NCBI GenBank assembly: GCA_003649665.1
Contig: QMSL01000058.1
Coordinates: 1-7,790, forward strand
Direction of reading: 5' to 3'
From: Thermoprotei archaeon
Lineage (GTDB): Archaea; Thermoproteota; Thermoprotei; QMSL01; B3-G16
DNA: 7,790 nucleotides
The notes beneath the pieces are model-generated. The model did no database searches, was not told the origin of the DNA, and saw only the letters and a list, made by a program, of their open reading frames with translations. Made by a program: the position numbers and the translations under genes. This document shows, one piece after another, positions 1 to 6,646 of the stretch (position 1 is the stretch's first letter; each line of letters starts with the position of its first letter).

Positions 1-953
1 AGACTTCCTCTGAAACGACCTTCCTTACCCTTTAGACGTTGAGCAAGGGTTCTAAGAGGTCTACCTGACCTATGCTTAGCGGGAGGTATTCCTGGAACTT
101 CGTTGTCAAAGTATGTTGTTACATGGTATTGAAGGAGTTCCCACAGATCCTCAATTATCGGCTGTGGAGCACCGGCTTCTATGTTCTCCCTTAGCCTTTC
201 GTTTATCCTAATAATATCAACGAGTTTGTGTGTAAGGTCATCTTCGGATCGAACTCCTGATTCAAGCGTTATAGATGGCCTTACACAGACTGGAGGTACT
301 GGTAAGACCGTTAATACGAACCACTCAGGTCTAGCTACCTTAGGGTTAATTCCTATAAGTTCAAGATCTTCATCAGGTATTTTCTCTAATCTTGCTCGAA
401 TTTCACTAGGTGTCAGTCTAACTAAGCCTTCTTCTCTCTCTTCATAAAAGGTAGTTGGTTTCTCTAGCCTTATCTTGTACTGTGGAGCATGACAATGAGG
501 GCACTCCTCATTATCCATTGCCCTCTTGAGGATAGCATTTGCTAACTTAAGACTGAGCGCACGCCAGCGCTCTTTATATCTTTTCATTCTTACTCGATAC
601 TTATCGATCTCGTCCTGTGGTAGAAGAAGCCTGCCACAGTTCCTGCAGGTTGCTCTTAGTAATTGATGTATTATTTTTACAAAGCCTACGTGAATAACTG
701 GGCGAGCTAGCTCTATATGACCGAAATGACCAGGACAAGAATCTATTAAGTTACCACACGTCTCACAACGAACGCCCGGCTCAATAGTCCCAAGACGTCT
801 ATCCATGAGGCCAGAGCGTATGGGCATTCCATCTTCATCGTAAGTATCTGCAGTAATTACAGCCGTTACTGACATTTTCCTAATGGTCTCTGGATCTAGG
901 ACCCCGAATTCGATCGCACCAATTCTTTTAGTTATACGTTCAAAGGATAACAT
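1..953 (-). CDS. rpoA1: DNA-directed RNA polymerase subunit A' (RpoA1), N-terminal part, cut by window edge
   Basis: This is the N-terminal 317 codons of the largest-subunit homologue (eukaryal Rpb1, bacterial beta-prime), which forms the clamp and, further on, the catalytic Mg site. The frame is open from ATG at 953 to the left edge. Visible landmarks are a first clamp zinc site C63-x2-C66-x6-C73-x2-H76 (CETCG, then CPGH), a second zinc site C103/C106 with C151/C154, the conserved stretch around residues 209-228 (WFVLTVLPVPPVCVRPS), and the KGKEGRFRGS segment (308-317) just before the conserved region that normally continues LSGKRVNF. The catalytic NADFDGD motif lies beyond the window. The start is supported by GGAGGTG at 961-967, seven bases upstream and inside the last codons of rpoB. 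The rpoB stop and this ATG are separated by one base, so translational coupling is likely. In many archaea rpoA2 follows, but that cannot be seen here. Confidence 0.97.
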   Translation of the reverse strand, partial: MLSFERITKRIGAIEFGVLDPETIRKMSVTAVITADTYDEDGMPIRSGLMDRRLGTIEPGVRCETCGNLIDSCPGHFGHIELARPVIHVGFVKIIHQLLRATCRNCGRLLLPQDEIDKYRVRMKRYKERWRALSLKLANAILKRAMDNEECPHCHAPQYKIRLEKPTTFYEEREEGLVRLTPSEIRARLEKIPDEDLELIGINPKVARPEWFVLTVLPVPPVCVRPSITLESGVRSEDDLTHKLVDIIRINERLRENIEAGAPQPIIEDLWELLQYHVTTYFDNEVPGIPPAKHRSGRPLRTLAQRLKGKEGRFRGS

Positions 954-954
954 A

Positions 955-3900
955 CTACTCCACCTCCGTCTTATCACGAAGCTTTAGTTTCGGATAGATG
1001 CACATACTCATAAGCTCTTGGAGTAGTAGCTTAAACGCATAAGACATTTCCACAGGATAAAGCTCTCCTTTCTCACCATGTATTGGGCATACTAGTCTAT
1101 CACGTTTCCTATCATACCATCCAATCATGCCACATTTGGCACAGACGTACGCGATATATCTATCGCTTTGCTCGAATAATCTCTCCCTTAATAGCAATGA
1201 AGCGCCATGACCTATTAATGTATCACGTTCCATTTCACCAAAGCGTAGACCTCCTTCACGTGCCCTACCCTCAGTTGGTTGTCTTGTAAGTATCTGAACT
1301 GGACCTCTTGCACGAGCATGCATCTTATCAGAGACCATATGATGTAGCTTCTGATAATAGACTATCCCTATAAATATTGGAATCTCCATTAATTCTCCAG
1401 TTATACCATTGTACATAGCTTCTCTACCATCAGGCCTGAAGCCTAGTTTTAATAACTCCTCTCGAAGTTTCTCCTCGGATTCGCCATAGAAGGGAGTACC
1501 ATCAACGAAGCGCCCAGCAAGACTTGCTACCTTCCCGCCAATGGACTCTATAAGTTGACCTAATGTCATTCTGGATGGGAAAGCGTGCGGATTTATTATT
1601 AGATCAGGCGTTATGCCGTCTTCGGTAAACGGCATATCCTCCTGTGGAACAATCATACCTATCACCCCCTTCTGTCCATGTCTTGAAGCAAATTTATCGC
1701 CTAGTTCAGGGATCCTTAGGTCTCGTACACGAACCTTTACTAGCTTATTACCATCTGCGTTTTCAGTGATCAATACTAGGTCAACTATGCCTGATTCGCC
1801 TAAGCGCATGCCAACAGAGGTATCTCGCTGAAGACTACCTATGGTCTCAAACGTATGATACTCCTCAAGGAATCTTGGAGGCGATACTCTACCTATTAAT
1901 ACCTTCCCGCCGGTTACGTAAACTTCAGGATCCACAATACCATCTTCACTAAGGCAGGAATATGCCTCCTCTCCTCTATAGCTCCTAACATTAGGCTCAG
2001 GTATTGTTATCTTATCCTCTTGTCCACCTGGATATCTACGCTCCTCAGCTTCATAGGTTCTGAAGAAAGTTGATCTTGCAAGACCACGTTCAATTGAGGC
2101 TTTGCTCATTACGATAGCGTCTTCTATGTTGTAACCCTGCCACGTTCCTACAGCAACAATCATATTTTGGCCAGCAGGGCGATCATTATATCCTATGAGT
2201 TGTAGCCCCCTGGTTTGTACTAATGGGACTTGTGGATAGTGTAGAAGATGCATTCTCGAGTCCGTACGATATCTAAAGTTTAGTGAGGGAATTCCTAATG
2301 CTTGCTTACCCATTGCAGCTTCATATGAGTTACGTGGTGACTGATTATGTTCAGCGTAAGGTATTATGGAGGCGACTATACCTAGAATTGCAGTTGGCAT
2401 TAACTCCATATGGGTATGCTCAGGAGTTAACTCATCCGGATCCGTGGCAATATATGCGTTCTCTTCTTCTTCGGCATCAAGATATTCCACTATACCACGT
2501 TTAATTAAGTCATTCCAGGTCCACTCACCCTTACGTATCTTCTCCACGTGCTCTGGTTTCAATTTAAGCTTTCCGTTTTCTACAACTAGTAGAGGACGTT
2601 GTATTCTACCAGGATCAGTGTTAATGTAGATTTCATTTATGTACTTAGTCTTATAGTGGGCAATATTTACTTCAGGGCTTAATAAACCATTTCTACGCAT
2701 ACGTCTTAATTCACTTACTAATTTTTCTGGTTCCTCATGAATTCCTATAAGTCTACCGTTTAGTATTACCTTAGCTCCACGGATGCCTTTATGTCTAGCT
2801 ATGTCTATGGGAATTACATTAAACTTCTCAAGTAATAATCGTTCTACTTCACGCTCATCACACCCAACGCTTATACGAGCCATCAATGCTAGATTCTTCA
2901 CTAGACCACAGTTCTGTCCCTCAGGACTTTCAGCAGGACATAGACGACCCCACTGAGTGGGATGAAGATCTCTAGCCTCAAAGTGTGGTTGGCTTCTACT
3001 AAGTGGAGATACAACTCTCCTTAAATGACTTAATGTTGACAGGTAATTTGTCCTATCTAGAAGTTGGCTTACACCAGCTCGTCCGCCAACCCAATTCCCT
3101 GTAGCTAAAGCATGTTTAAGTCTCTCAGTGATTACATCAGCTCTTACGATAGTGTTAAGATTTATAGGACGATTTCTGCTCTTAAGTCTCTCAAGTTGAT
3201 ATCGCACATCATTTACGAATAGCTTAAAGGTTACTCTGAAGAGTTGAGCTAGGAGATCTCCTGCTAATTTTAAGCGTTTATTGGCATAATGATCCTTATC
3301 GTCTGGCTTTCGCCTTCCTAAGTATAACTCTAGAAGTTTCTCTGCCATATGTCCTAAGAAGTAACCCTTCGCCTTACGAGCCTCTTTAGTAGTGCCTATG
3401 TGGGGAAGGAAGTACTTGTCTATGATCTGTTCAGCACGTTGAATTCTATACTCCCTCGTCTGACCTATGGCTACACGACCTCCTATGTAGTTTAAGGCAT
3501 CTTCAGCTGTCCTTATGTGAGATTCCTGAATTAATGATTGATATAGCTCAGCTTGAATTTCAGGATCATCGCTTACCGCAAGGACTATATCCCTATCACT
3601 TTCAAAGCCTAAAGCACGCATCATTACTACAAAGGGTATTCTCTCAGGTACTGCAGGGAAGGATACATGTAATGTATGATCCTTTAAGAGCTCTAACGTT
3701 ACTGAGACCCTGACTGTTGTGGTAGCAGAGAAAACCTTAGCAGTGTATAATACAGAGGAACTCGCTCCTCCTTTATCGACGAGAATTCTATTTACAGCTA
3801 GGTCTTCTTGAGCTATTAAAACCCTCTCAGAACCATTCACTATGAAGTAGCCACCTGGGTCTCTTGGATCCTCGCCTATGCTCATTAATCCCTCTTCATC

Positions 3901-4314
3901 CATTTTAGATAATGGGCATAAAACGGATTTGACCATTATTGGTAATTGTCCTATATATACCTCTACTGGTTCGCGTTCCTCTCCATTTATGACAGGGATC
4001 ATGGTAAGGTATAAAGGTGCAGCATACGTCAAATTCCTCATACGGGCCTCCATGGGGTAAATCTCTGTCTCAGAGCCATCTGCTTCGCGAACTCTAGGTG
4101 TTCCAATGCGGATCTTTCCAAGCTTTATGTAAAAATCAGGAAAACTAGTCTCTATTACTCCAACTTCATCCACTATAGCCTGAAGATCATGTTCTACGAA
4201 GCGGTTATAGCTATCAAGGTGTTGTCTTACTAGACCATGCTCTTTAATGAATGCCTCGAAGAGCGTCCATCTATCATCCACGGATGGGAATATATCAGAT
4301 CTTTTATTTGACAT
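955..4314 (-). CDS. rpoB: DNA-directed RNA polymerase subunit B (RpoB), single unsplit chain
   Basis: Full-length 1119-residue second-largest subunit (eukaryal Rpb2), forming one wall of the active-centre cleft, in cytoplasmic RNA polymerase. Landmarks in order: GGYFIVNGSERV (154-165), the fork-like region RDLHPTQWGRLCPAESPEGQ (448-467), SPRNSYEAAMGKQALG (659-674), PAGQNMIVAVGTWQGYNIED (713-732), and GDKFASRHGQKG (872-883) with the two conserved active-centre lysines K874 and K882. Then come the MTLGQLIE region (916-923), RGPVQILTRQPTEGRAREGG (1003-1022) and a C-terminal zinc site C1058, C1061, C1076, H1079. The fourth ligand is His (CPIH) where Cys is usual in Rpb2. The gene is not split into B' and B'', unlike in methanogens and halophiles. 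The ATG at 4314 is preceded by GAGGTGAT at 4323-4330, eight bases upstream, which overlaps the rpoH stop codon. Second gene of the rpoH-rpoB-rpoA1 operon. Confidence 0.98.
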   Translation of the reverse strand: MSNKRSDIFPSVDDRWTLFEAFIKEHGLVRQHLDSYNRFVEHDLQAIVDEVGVIETSFPDFYIKLGKIRIGTPRVREADGSETEIYPMEARMRNLTYAAPLYLTMIPVINGEEREPVEVYIGQLPIMVKSVLCPLSKMDEEGLMSIGEDPRDPGGYFIVNGSERVLIAQEDLAVNRILVDKGGASSSVLYTAKVFSATTTVRVSVTLELLKDHTLHVSFPAVPERIPFVVMMRALGFESDRDIVLAVSDDPEIQAELYQSLIQESHIRTAEDALNYIGGRVAIGQTREYRIQRAEQIIDKYFLPHIGTTKEARKAKGYFLGHMAEKLLELYLGRRKPDDKDHYANKRLKLAGDLLAQLFRVTFKLFVNDVRYQLERLKSRNRPINLNTIVRADVITERLKHALATGNWVGGRAGVSQLLDRTNYLSTLSHLRRVVSPLSRSQPHFEARDLHPTQWGRLCPAESPEGQNCGLVKNLALMARISVGCDEREVERLLLEKFNVIPIDIARHKGIRGAKVILNGRLIGIHEEPEKLVSELRRMRRNGLLSPEVNIAHYKTKYINEIYINTDPGRIQRPLLVVENGKLKLKPEHVEKIRKGEWTWNDLIKRGIVEYLDAEEEENAYIATDPDELTPEHTHMELMPTAILGIVASIIPYAEHNQSPRNSYEAAMGKQALGIPSLNFRYRTDSRMHLLHYPQVPLVQTRGLQLIGYNDRPAGQNMIVAVGTWQGYNIEDAIVMSKASIERGLARSTFFRTYEAEERRYPGGQEDKITIPEPNVRSYRGEEAYSCLSEDGIVDPEVYVTGGKVLIGRVSPPRFLEEYHTFETIGSLQRDTSVGMRLGESGIVDLVLITENADGNKLVKVRVRDLRIPELGDKFASRHGQKGVIGMIVPQEDMPFTEDGITPDLIINPHAFPSRMTLGQLIESIGGKVASLAGRFVDGTPFYGESEEKLREELLKLGFRPDGREAMYNGITGELMEIPIFIGIVYYQKLHHMVSDKMHARARGPVQILTRQPTEGRAREGGLRFGEMERDTLIGHGASLLLRERLFEQSDRYIAYVCAKCGMIGWYDRKRDRLVCPIHGEKGELYPVEMSYAFKLLLQELMSMCIYPKLKLRDKTEVE
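961..967 (-). promoter_or_regulatory. Ribosome binding site of rpoA1 inside the rpoB 3' end
   Basis: On the minus strand this reads GGAGGTG, seven bases before the rpoA1 ATG at 953, and it lies in the codons for the last residues (TEVE) of rpoB. It fixes the rpoA1 start, which is one base past the rpoB TAG. Confidence 0.85.
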
Positions 4315-4322
4315 ATAAAGAC

Positions 4323-4330
4323 ATCACCTC
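4323..4330 (-). promoter_or_regulatory. Ribosome binding site of rpoB overlapping the rpoH stop
   Basis: On the minus strand this reads GAGGTGAT, matching the archaeal anti-Shine-Dalgarno (16S 3' end ..AUCACCUCC), eight bases from the rpoB ATG. Its first base is the last base of the rpoH TAG stop codon, so a ribosome terminating on rpoH sits directly on the rpoB initiation signal. Confidence 0.85.
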
Positions 4331-4572
4331 TAACCTGGAACTACATATCTATATGCTATCGAGTATCCAGCAAGCTTACTCTTCCTTATAATTTTTATTA
4401 TATCACCAGGCTTTGCACCAAGCGCTTTTGCAGCCGGATCTGATGCTCTAATCCAAGGTAGTTGCCAAGGTTGAACGCCTAACTCCTTTAATACCTTTTT
4501 AGCCTCCTCTTTTGTTAGAAGAATATGCTTAGGTACTAACACATGATCAAAGATATTGAACTTTTTGGGCAT
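4330..4572 (-). CDS. rpoH: DNA-directed RNA polymerase subunit H (RpoH, Rpb5 C-terminal domain)
   Basis: An 80-residue protein matching archaeal RpoH, the counterpart of the C-terminal domain of eukaryal Rpb5, an assembly subunit that sits near the downstream-DNA jaw. The family pattern is clear: HVLVPKH (10-16), KEEAKKVLKELGV (21-33), QLPWI (37-41), DPAAKALGAKPGDIIKI (45-61) and RKSKLAGYSIAYRYVV (63-78). Length is typical. The frame stays open further upstream to about 4764, but that extension runs backwards through the tRNA gene and is not coding. The ATG at 4572 has a strong AGGAGGT at 4581-4587, eight bases away. It is the first gene of the polymerase operon with its own TATA box at 4611-4619. 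Its TAG stop (4330-4332) overlaps the rpoB ribosome binding site. Confidence 0.96.
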   Translation of the reverse strand: MPKKFNIFDHVLVPKHILLTKEEAKKVLKELGVQPWQLPWIRASDPAAKALGAKPGDIIKIIRKSKLAGYSIAYRYVVPG

Positions 4573-4580
4573 TATTAAAA

Positions 4581-4625
4581 ACCTCCTGCCTACTAGACAA
4601 GGATGAGAATATATATAAATTTTGC
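4581..4625 (-). promoter_or_regulatory. rpoH-rpoB-rpoA1 operon promoter and ribosome binding site
   Basis: On the minus strand a BRE-like CAAAAT (4620-4625) is followed by the TATA box TTTATATAT (4611-4619). With the usual archaeal spacing of about 26 bases from the box centre, transcription would start near 4589, giving a leader of roughly 17 nt that holds just the AGGAGGT (4581-4587) and the ATG at 4572. The box begins about 17-25 bases after the 3' end of the tRNA gene, so tRNA transcripts that fail to terminate would run over this promoter. Assignment rests on motif and spacing only. Confidence 0.65.
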
Positions 4626-4641
4626 TGAGACCTAGTGGATA

Positions 4642-4718
4642 TGGCGGGCCGGCCGGGATTTGAACCCGGGACCACTGGGTTAAAAGCCCAGCGCTCTTCC
4701 TGGCTGAGCTACCGGCCC
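4642..4718 (-). tRNA. tRNA-Lys, anticodon TTT, with encoded CCA
   Basis: Read on the minus strand, a full cloverleaf folds without an intron. The acceptor stem is GGGCCGG with CCGGCCC, followed by T8-A9. The D stem is GCTC/GAGC with a 9-nt loop containing AGCC-A-GG-AA. The anticodon stem is CTGGG/CCCAG with loop CTTTTAA, so the anticodon TTT is at 4682-4684. A 5-nt variable loop TGGTC follows, then T stem CCGGG/CCCGG with loop TTCAAAT and discriminator G73 at 4645. The next three bases read CCA (4642-4644), so the 3' CCA appears genome-encoded; the mature body without CCA is 74 nt (4645-4718). All stem pairs are Watson-Crick and GC-rich, as expected in a thermophile. Position 13 is C, so this tRNA is not itself a candidate for TruD's U13 modification. 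Confidence 0.97.
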
Positions 4719-4740
4719 CATTAAAGACTGAATGCGACAC

Positions 4741-4752
4741 ATATAAATTTCT
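4741..4752 (-). promoter_or_regulatory. TATA box of the tRNA-Lys gene
   Basis: The minus strand reads AAGAAATTTATAT, with TTTATAT at 4741-4747 and an A-rich BRE-like stretch just upstream. The box centre (about 4744) is 26 bases from the tRNA 5' end at 4718, exactly where archaeal transcription should begin, so the precursor would have almost no 5' leader. This gives the tRNA a promoter independent of truD upstream. Confidence 0.7.
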
Positions 4753-4806
4753 TACCCATGGCAATAAGGTAACGTTACAATCTATAGCTTAATCACCTCA
4801 ACCTGG

Positions 4807-6165
4807 TTAAAGACCTACTATAAATGGATCTCTTGGTTTTAGAACTTCTCTCAGAAATACTGTAGCGTAGGAACCGCTTGGCATGAAAAATGTTACTGTA
4901 ACTGTATCATCATTAATGGAGAAGTCATACAATAAGGGATTACAGGATAACGGACGTAGAGTACCCTTGATGGGAGGAGCGATCGGATAAACTTCTTTAA
5001 ATAGCTTAAGGTCGATCCCTTCCTCTTCTAAAATCTTTATAAGCATCTCATCTAACCGTGTATCGTTAATAGGCGTAGCGTAGCCTACGAGGGGTAACTC
5101 GATTCTAGCTAACCCTAGGTCAACGTATTCTTGTAGCTCATCTATGTCAGAATCACGCTCAGCTTTTCTAACATAACCACTAGATAGTAGAAATACATTG
5201 TCGCCATGTATTACTTCATTTAGTCCTATTCCAAGAGACAGTCTATAGCTGACGAGCTTATTAAATATATATGATTGGTAAGCCTCAATGAATAATTTAC
5301 GAAGCCATTGTGGAAGCCTGAGAAGCGCGCCTTTATAATCATTACGATGTCTTGAGAGGTATTTTATCACTATGCGTTCGTATTTAAGAGAAGGGGGAAA
5401 TCTGTTTAAGGCGCGCTTAAAGTCCATGGTCTCCTTTAAGAATTCACGCGCTTCCTTACTTCGTGGGCTCTCATGAGGATATACGGAAAGAAGAAGCTCC
5501 ATTATAGCAGCCTCATAATCGCCGAGCAATATATATCGTCCTATTATATGCGTATTAGGGCGGATCGTACCAAATCGTTGATAGCCAAAATAATTAGGAA
5601 GACCACCATACACTCTTATTTCATGCATTAATTTTTCAAAAACGTTCTTGAAAACATCCCTTGTGACGTTGACTTCCCTAATTGTAATTTTAAAGATATT
5701 CCCCAAATTTCCCCCGACACTTAAGCCTTTTGGCGAGAAGCCTACAAACGATAACGCAATATATCTGCCATCGCTCTCACTCTTGAGTATGTTATCCCTA
5801 ACCTTATCAGATAAAGGGATACTTATGAACTGATGGGATACAGCACGCGTATCCTTTATGCCTGCCATGCCGATATTGTTGGTTCCAAACTCGCTCTTAA
5901 GCCAAGAAAGCATAGTATTGAATGGAATGTTCGATTTAGAGAGGACATAGATAGCGTAGAGACCTCGCGTTTTATCATATAATACTTTAAGACCTTTAAC
6001 GTTGATTGCAATAATGCCCTGACGTGATACTTCAAATACCTGAAAGTCCTCAGGGCTTTTTCGTAGCTTTCCACGTATAGGGGGAGTACTTGTCACATAA
6101 TATTCCATACCAATCAACACATCTAATTCCGAATTTGTCCTTAAGAATGAGTACATATCCTTCAA
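4807..6165 (-). CDS. truD: tRNA pseudouridine(13) synthase TruD
   Basis: A 452-residue TruD/Pus7-family enzyme that isomerises U to pseudouridine, classically at position 13 of tRNA; archaeal members can also act at other sites. Visible signatures: the N-terminal PEDFQVFEV (38-46); motif MAGIKDTRAVSHQF (100-113), where D105 is the expected catalytic aspartate; GGNLGNIFKI (151-160); the TRUD-domain signature LPNYFGYQRFG (189-199); AYQSYIFNKL (295-304); GYATP (361-365); and the C-terminal MPSGSYATVFLREVLK (428-443). The first codon given is TTG at 6165, preceded by GAGGT at 6177-6181, eleven bases away. ATG at 6156 (residue 4) is a plausible alternative. The gene begins 19 nt after the pth2 stop, so the two are probably one operon. 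A TATA-like CTATATTA near 6187-6193 could also give a short-leader transcript. Confidence 0.95.
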   Translation of the reverse strand: MKDMYSFLRTNSELDVLIGMEYYVTSTPPIRGKLRKSPEDFQVFEVSRQGIIAINVKGLKVLYDKTRGLYAIYVLSKSNIPFNTMLSWLKSEFGTNNIGMAGIKDTRAVSHQFISIPLSDKVRDNILKSESDGRYIALSFVGFSPKGLSVGGNLGNIFKITIREVNVTRDVFKNVFEKLMHEIRVYGGLPNYFGYQRFGTIRPNTHIIGRYILLGDYEAAIMELLLSVYPHESPRSKEAREFLKETMDFKRALNRFPPSLKYERIVIKYLSRHRNDYKGALLRLPQWLRKLFIEAYQSYIFNKLVSYRLSLGIGLNEVIHGDNVFLLSSGYVRKAERDSDIDELQEYVDLGLARIELPLVGYATPINDTRLDEMLIKILEEEGIDLKLFKEVYPIAPPIKGTLRPLSCNPLLYDFSINDDTVTVTFFMPSGSYATVFLREVLKPRDPFIVGL

Positions 6166-6184
6166 GGCTAATAAGTACCTCGTG

Positions 6185-6550
6185 TTAATATAGTTTAAGG
6201 TGTCCAGTTACTTTATTTATTAATTTCGCGGGAGCTGGACCTATGCCGAGGGCCGTTATGGTATTAGGGGGTAGTTCTGTGAAACCAGCATCCCGAATTA
6301 TTACCGCGGGTAAGCCTAAAGACTTCGCCTTCTCATATAATTTCATTAGCTCATTGAGGTCTGCCCTTAATGCTATCTTTTTCTGATTTTGATTGAACCA
6401 TTTTTCAACCCACGTAGGATTTATTTTTCGGGCTTCTTCAAGTGCGGATACAGCTGCATGAGCGGCTTGGACAGCGGCTTTTCCTGGGCTCATTTTTATG
6501 TCGCTCCGCAAGATAAGAACCTGTTTGTATTCTTCGTAACCCTCCTCCAT
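6185..6550 (-). CDS. pth2: Peptidyl-tRNA hydrolase, Pth2 family
   Basis: A 121-residue Pth2, which cleaves the ester bond of peptidyl-tRNA released from ribosomes and so recycles tRNA. It is the archaeal/eukaryal type, unrelated to bacterial Pth. Signatures: strand QVLILRSDI (10-18), then MSPGKAAVQAAHA (20-32) with the conserved K24, Q28 and H31; RADLNEL (62-68); and IIRDAGFTELPPNT (84-97) with D87 and T91, followed by ALGIGPAP (100-107). Length is typical for archaeal Pth2. Residue 96 is Asn where PPGT is common, but the rest of the site looks intact. The ATG at 6550 has a weak AGGT at 6558-6561. The next Met lies after the first strand and would break the fold, so the upstream start is preferred. 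First gene of the pth2-truD operon, transcribed away from the zinc-protein gene. Confidence 0.95.
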   Translation of the reverse strand: MEEGYEEYKQVLILRSDIKMSPGKAAVQAAHAAVSALEEARKINPTWVEKWFNQNQKKIALRADLNELMKLYEKAKSLGLPAVIIRDAGFTELPPNTITALGIGPAPAKLINKVTGHLKLY

Positions 6551-6557
6551 ATGATCT

Positions 6558-6606
6558 ACCTAAGTGTAGGATATTACGTGTTCCAGATTAATTACATTTC
6601 GCGAAA
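6558..6606 (-). promoter_or_regulatory. Probable pth2-truD promoter
   Basis: On the minus strand, GCGAAA (6601-6606 direction, within the palindrome 6597-6606) is followed after TG by the AT box TAATTAAT (6587-6594). The box centre at about 6590 predicts a start near 6564, leaving a leader of about 14 nt that carries the weak AGGT (6558-6561) before the ATG at 6550. The box is less canonical than the plus-strand one. An alternative is use of TATAAATA (6609-6616 read in reverse), giving a leader near 36 nt. Confidence 0.45.
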
Positions 6607-6616
6607 GATATTTATA
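6601..6616 (+). promoter_or_regulatory. Promoter of the zinc protein / aEF-1beta operon
   Basis: GCGAAAGA (6601-6608) followed by TATTTATA (6609-6616) resembles a BRE plus TATA box. A centre near 6613 predicts transcription from about 6640. The ATG at 6635 would then lie upstream of the transcript, and the ATG at 6647 would have a leader of only about 7 nt with no Shine-Dalgarno. This supports 6647 as the true start. Confidence 0.6.
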
Positions 6617-6646
6617 GACAGTAGTTGTGCTTAAATGCGATGTTAT

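Noticed and set aside
181..447. Plus-strand open frames within rpoA1, rpoB and truD (for example 181-447, 1083-1289, 2283-2629, 5648-5833)
   Set aside because: All lie antisense to clearly conserved genes, have low-complexity Ser/Leu-rich or otherwise unfamiliar translations, and lack ribosome binding sites.
4721..4759. Twelve-codon minus-strand frame starting at ATG 4759
   Set aside because: It overlaps the tRNA TATA box and the tRNA leader, and the nearest Shine-Dalgarno (4792-4799) is over 30 bases away.
4573..4764. An N-terminal extension of rpoH (frame open to a TTG at 4764)
   Set aside because: The extension is translated straight through the tRNA-Lys gene and both promoters; the 80-residue form has the normal RpoH length and a strong ribosome binding site.
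6635..6646. Upstream ATG at 6635 as the start of the zinc protein
   Set aside because: It lies before the predicted transcription start near 6640, and the added residues MRCY do not fit the family N-terminus.
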